Of a stretch of 6,639 nucleotides of DNA, positions 6,182 through 6,639 are shown piece by piece. This DNA is from Candidatus Uhrbacteria bacterium CG_4_9_14_3_um_filter_36_7. GTDB lineage: Bacteria > Patescibacteriota > Patescibacteriia > UBA9934 > GWF2-40-263. The first letter of the stretch is position 1. Every line of letters begins with the position of its first letter. A program made the translations under genes and the position numbers. The stretch spans positions 1 through 6,639 of the forward strand of contig PFWS01000056.1 of the NCBI GenBank assembly GCA_002791255.1, read 5' to 3'. The notes beneath the pieces are model-generated. The model was not told the DNA's origin. It made no database searches and saw nothing but the letters and a program-made list of their open reading frames with translations.

Positions 6182-6605
6182 ACTCTTCCCCCACGACAAG
6201 AAAAGGGGGAAGAAATGAGGAGAGAAAACAACCCACACCCGCGGCCCCTGGACGATCGCCTACGCGACTGTGGAGGGAAAACGCGTCTGGTCTCTGGTGA
6301 TACCCAGAGGCCGCGGGGGGATTGCTGGTCTTTTCCGGCGACATAGCGGGGCGCTAGGAGCAACGAGGCCCGCGACGAGCCGGACGGAAAAGACCAAGAA
6401 CATGGAACAAGGGAACCCGTCGTCAGACCTCACCTTGAGGCTGGCGGCGGGTTAGCCCCTCATCAGGCCGCGGCGGACCGGATCAGGCGTTGAGGCCCTG
6501 GTCGTGGTCGGCGCCGGCGCTCGAGCTGCTCATCATATTGAAATAAAACTTCGAAGAAAAATTGGCCTAAGGTACATTTTTGGGGACCTAAATTGATCAA
6601 AAATT

Positions 6606-6630
6606 AAAGGACTTCTTTGAGTCTTTTTTT
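6606..6630 (+). terminator. Intrinsic terminator of the rightward RNA
   Basis: GACT (6610-6613) pairs with AGTC (6620-6623) around a 6-nt loop, and the stem can extend through a G-T pair and three A-T pairs into the T-tract (7 Ts, 6624-6630). It is A/T-rich and so weaker than the terminator before polA. It marks a likely end of rightward transcription just before the window edge, though it could also be a leader terminator for a gene outside the window. Confidence 0.55.
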
Positions 6631-6639
6631 GTTTGGGGA

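Larger units (their letters stand above)
6111..6630 (+). ncRNA. Large unclassified structured RNA with a three-helix core
   Basis: The stretch 6241-6540 is about 66% GC against AT-rich surroundings and lacks a credible gene. Rightward folding gives: an outer 69-nt hairpin (6113-6181); TCTTCCCCC/GGGGGAAGA (6184-6192 with 6205-6213); then a core closed by ATGAGG/CCTCAT (6215-6220 with 6458-6463) holding three helices. Helix I is CCCGCGGCC/GGCCGCGGG (6238-6246 with 6309-6317), helix II GGTCTTTTCCG/CGGAAAAGACC (6327-6337 with 6385-6395), and helix III a 13-bp stem continuing into a 5-bp hairpin (6414-6453). Two T-G pairs in helix III and one in the outer hairpin exist only in the + transcript, and the A-rich joints (for example 6396-6410) are typical of RNA junctions. 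A terminator follows at 6606-6630. No clear promoter was found, so the start near 6111 is a guess. Signatures of RNase P RNA, tmRNA, SRP RNA and self-splicing introns are absent. Confidence 0.58.

Noticed and set aside
6031..6363. 110-codon leftward frame across the RNA region
   Set aside because: It reads antisense through the paired helices, and crosses the promoter candidate; composition is unlike the genes.
6270..6455. Rightward frame ending in ...LRLAAG, recalling a tmRNA proteolysis tag
   Set aside because: No tRNA-like acceptor, no T-loop TTCGA and no CCA-type 3' end were found; the frame overlaps the long RNA helices and has no ribosome site.
6460..6466. CTGATGA on the - strand, the hammerhead ribozyme core
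   Set aside because: No stem II followed by GAAA and no cleavage-site triplet in the proper position.

Overview
The window reads as chromosomal DNA from a small-genome, AT-rich bacterium, most plausibly a member of the Patescibacteria/CPR. This rests on the style of the proteins and the low GC of the genes; no marker in the window settles the taxonomy. The complete genes use TAA or TAG stops and none has an in-frame TGA, so the standard bacterial code is sufficient.

Left part (1-1794, + strand): the C-terminal part of an RmuC-family protein, then an AlkD-like DNA alkylation repair glycosylase 5 nt downstream, then rpsT (ribosomal protein S20) behind its own promoter. rpsT converges on a leftward replication/repair operon across a hairpin that can terminate both transcripts. 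An rpsT gene facing holA is also found in Bacillus subtilis (yqeN-rpsT), so this junction is an old neighbourhood.

Middle part (1848-5533, - strand): polA (DNA polymerase I) followed by holA (DNA polymerase III delta subunit, the clamp-loader wrench). The holA start overlaps the polA stop by 7 nt, so they are translationally linked. With rmuC and alkD, four of the five protein genes concern DNA replication or repair. polA carries a 21-bp tandem repeat inside its interdomain linker.

Right part (5546-6639): about 1.1 kb with no convincing protein gene. It is not ordinary spacer. Two blocks are far richer in GC than the genes (about 59% at 5581-5820 and about 66% at 6241-6540, by my count) and are full of hairpins. 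Three candidate RNA units can be resolved: (a) a leftward GC-rich RNA ending in a strong intrinsic terminator just before polA (5573-5865); (b) a short leftward unit of about 100 nt with a promoter and an attenuator-like arrangement of competing hairpins (5961-6060); (c) a rightward RNA of up to about 520 nt with a three-helix core and a terminator at 6606-6630. G-U pairs and a GNRA-type loop fix the sense strand of (a) and (c). None matches the signatures I know for RNase P RNA, tmRNA, SRP RNA, 6S RNA, common riboswitches or self-splicing introns. This RNA cluster is the part most likely to hold something undescribed.
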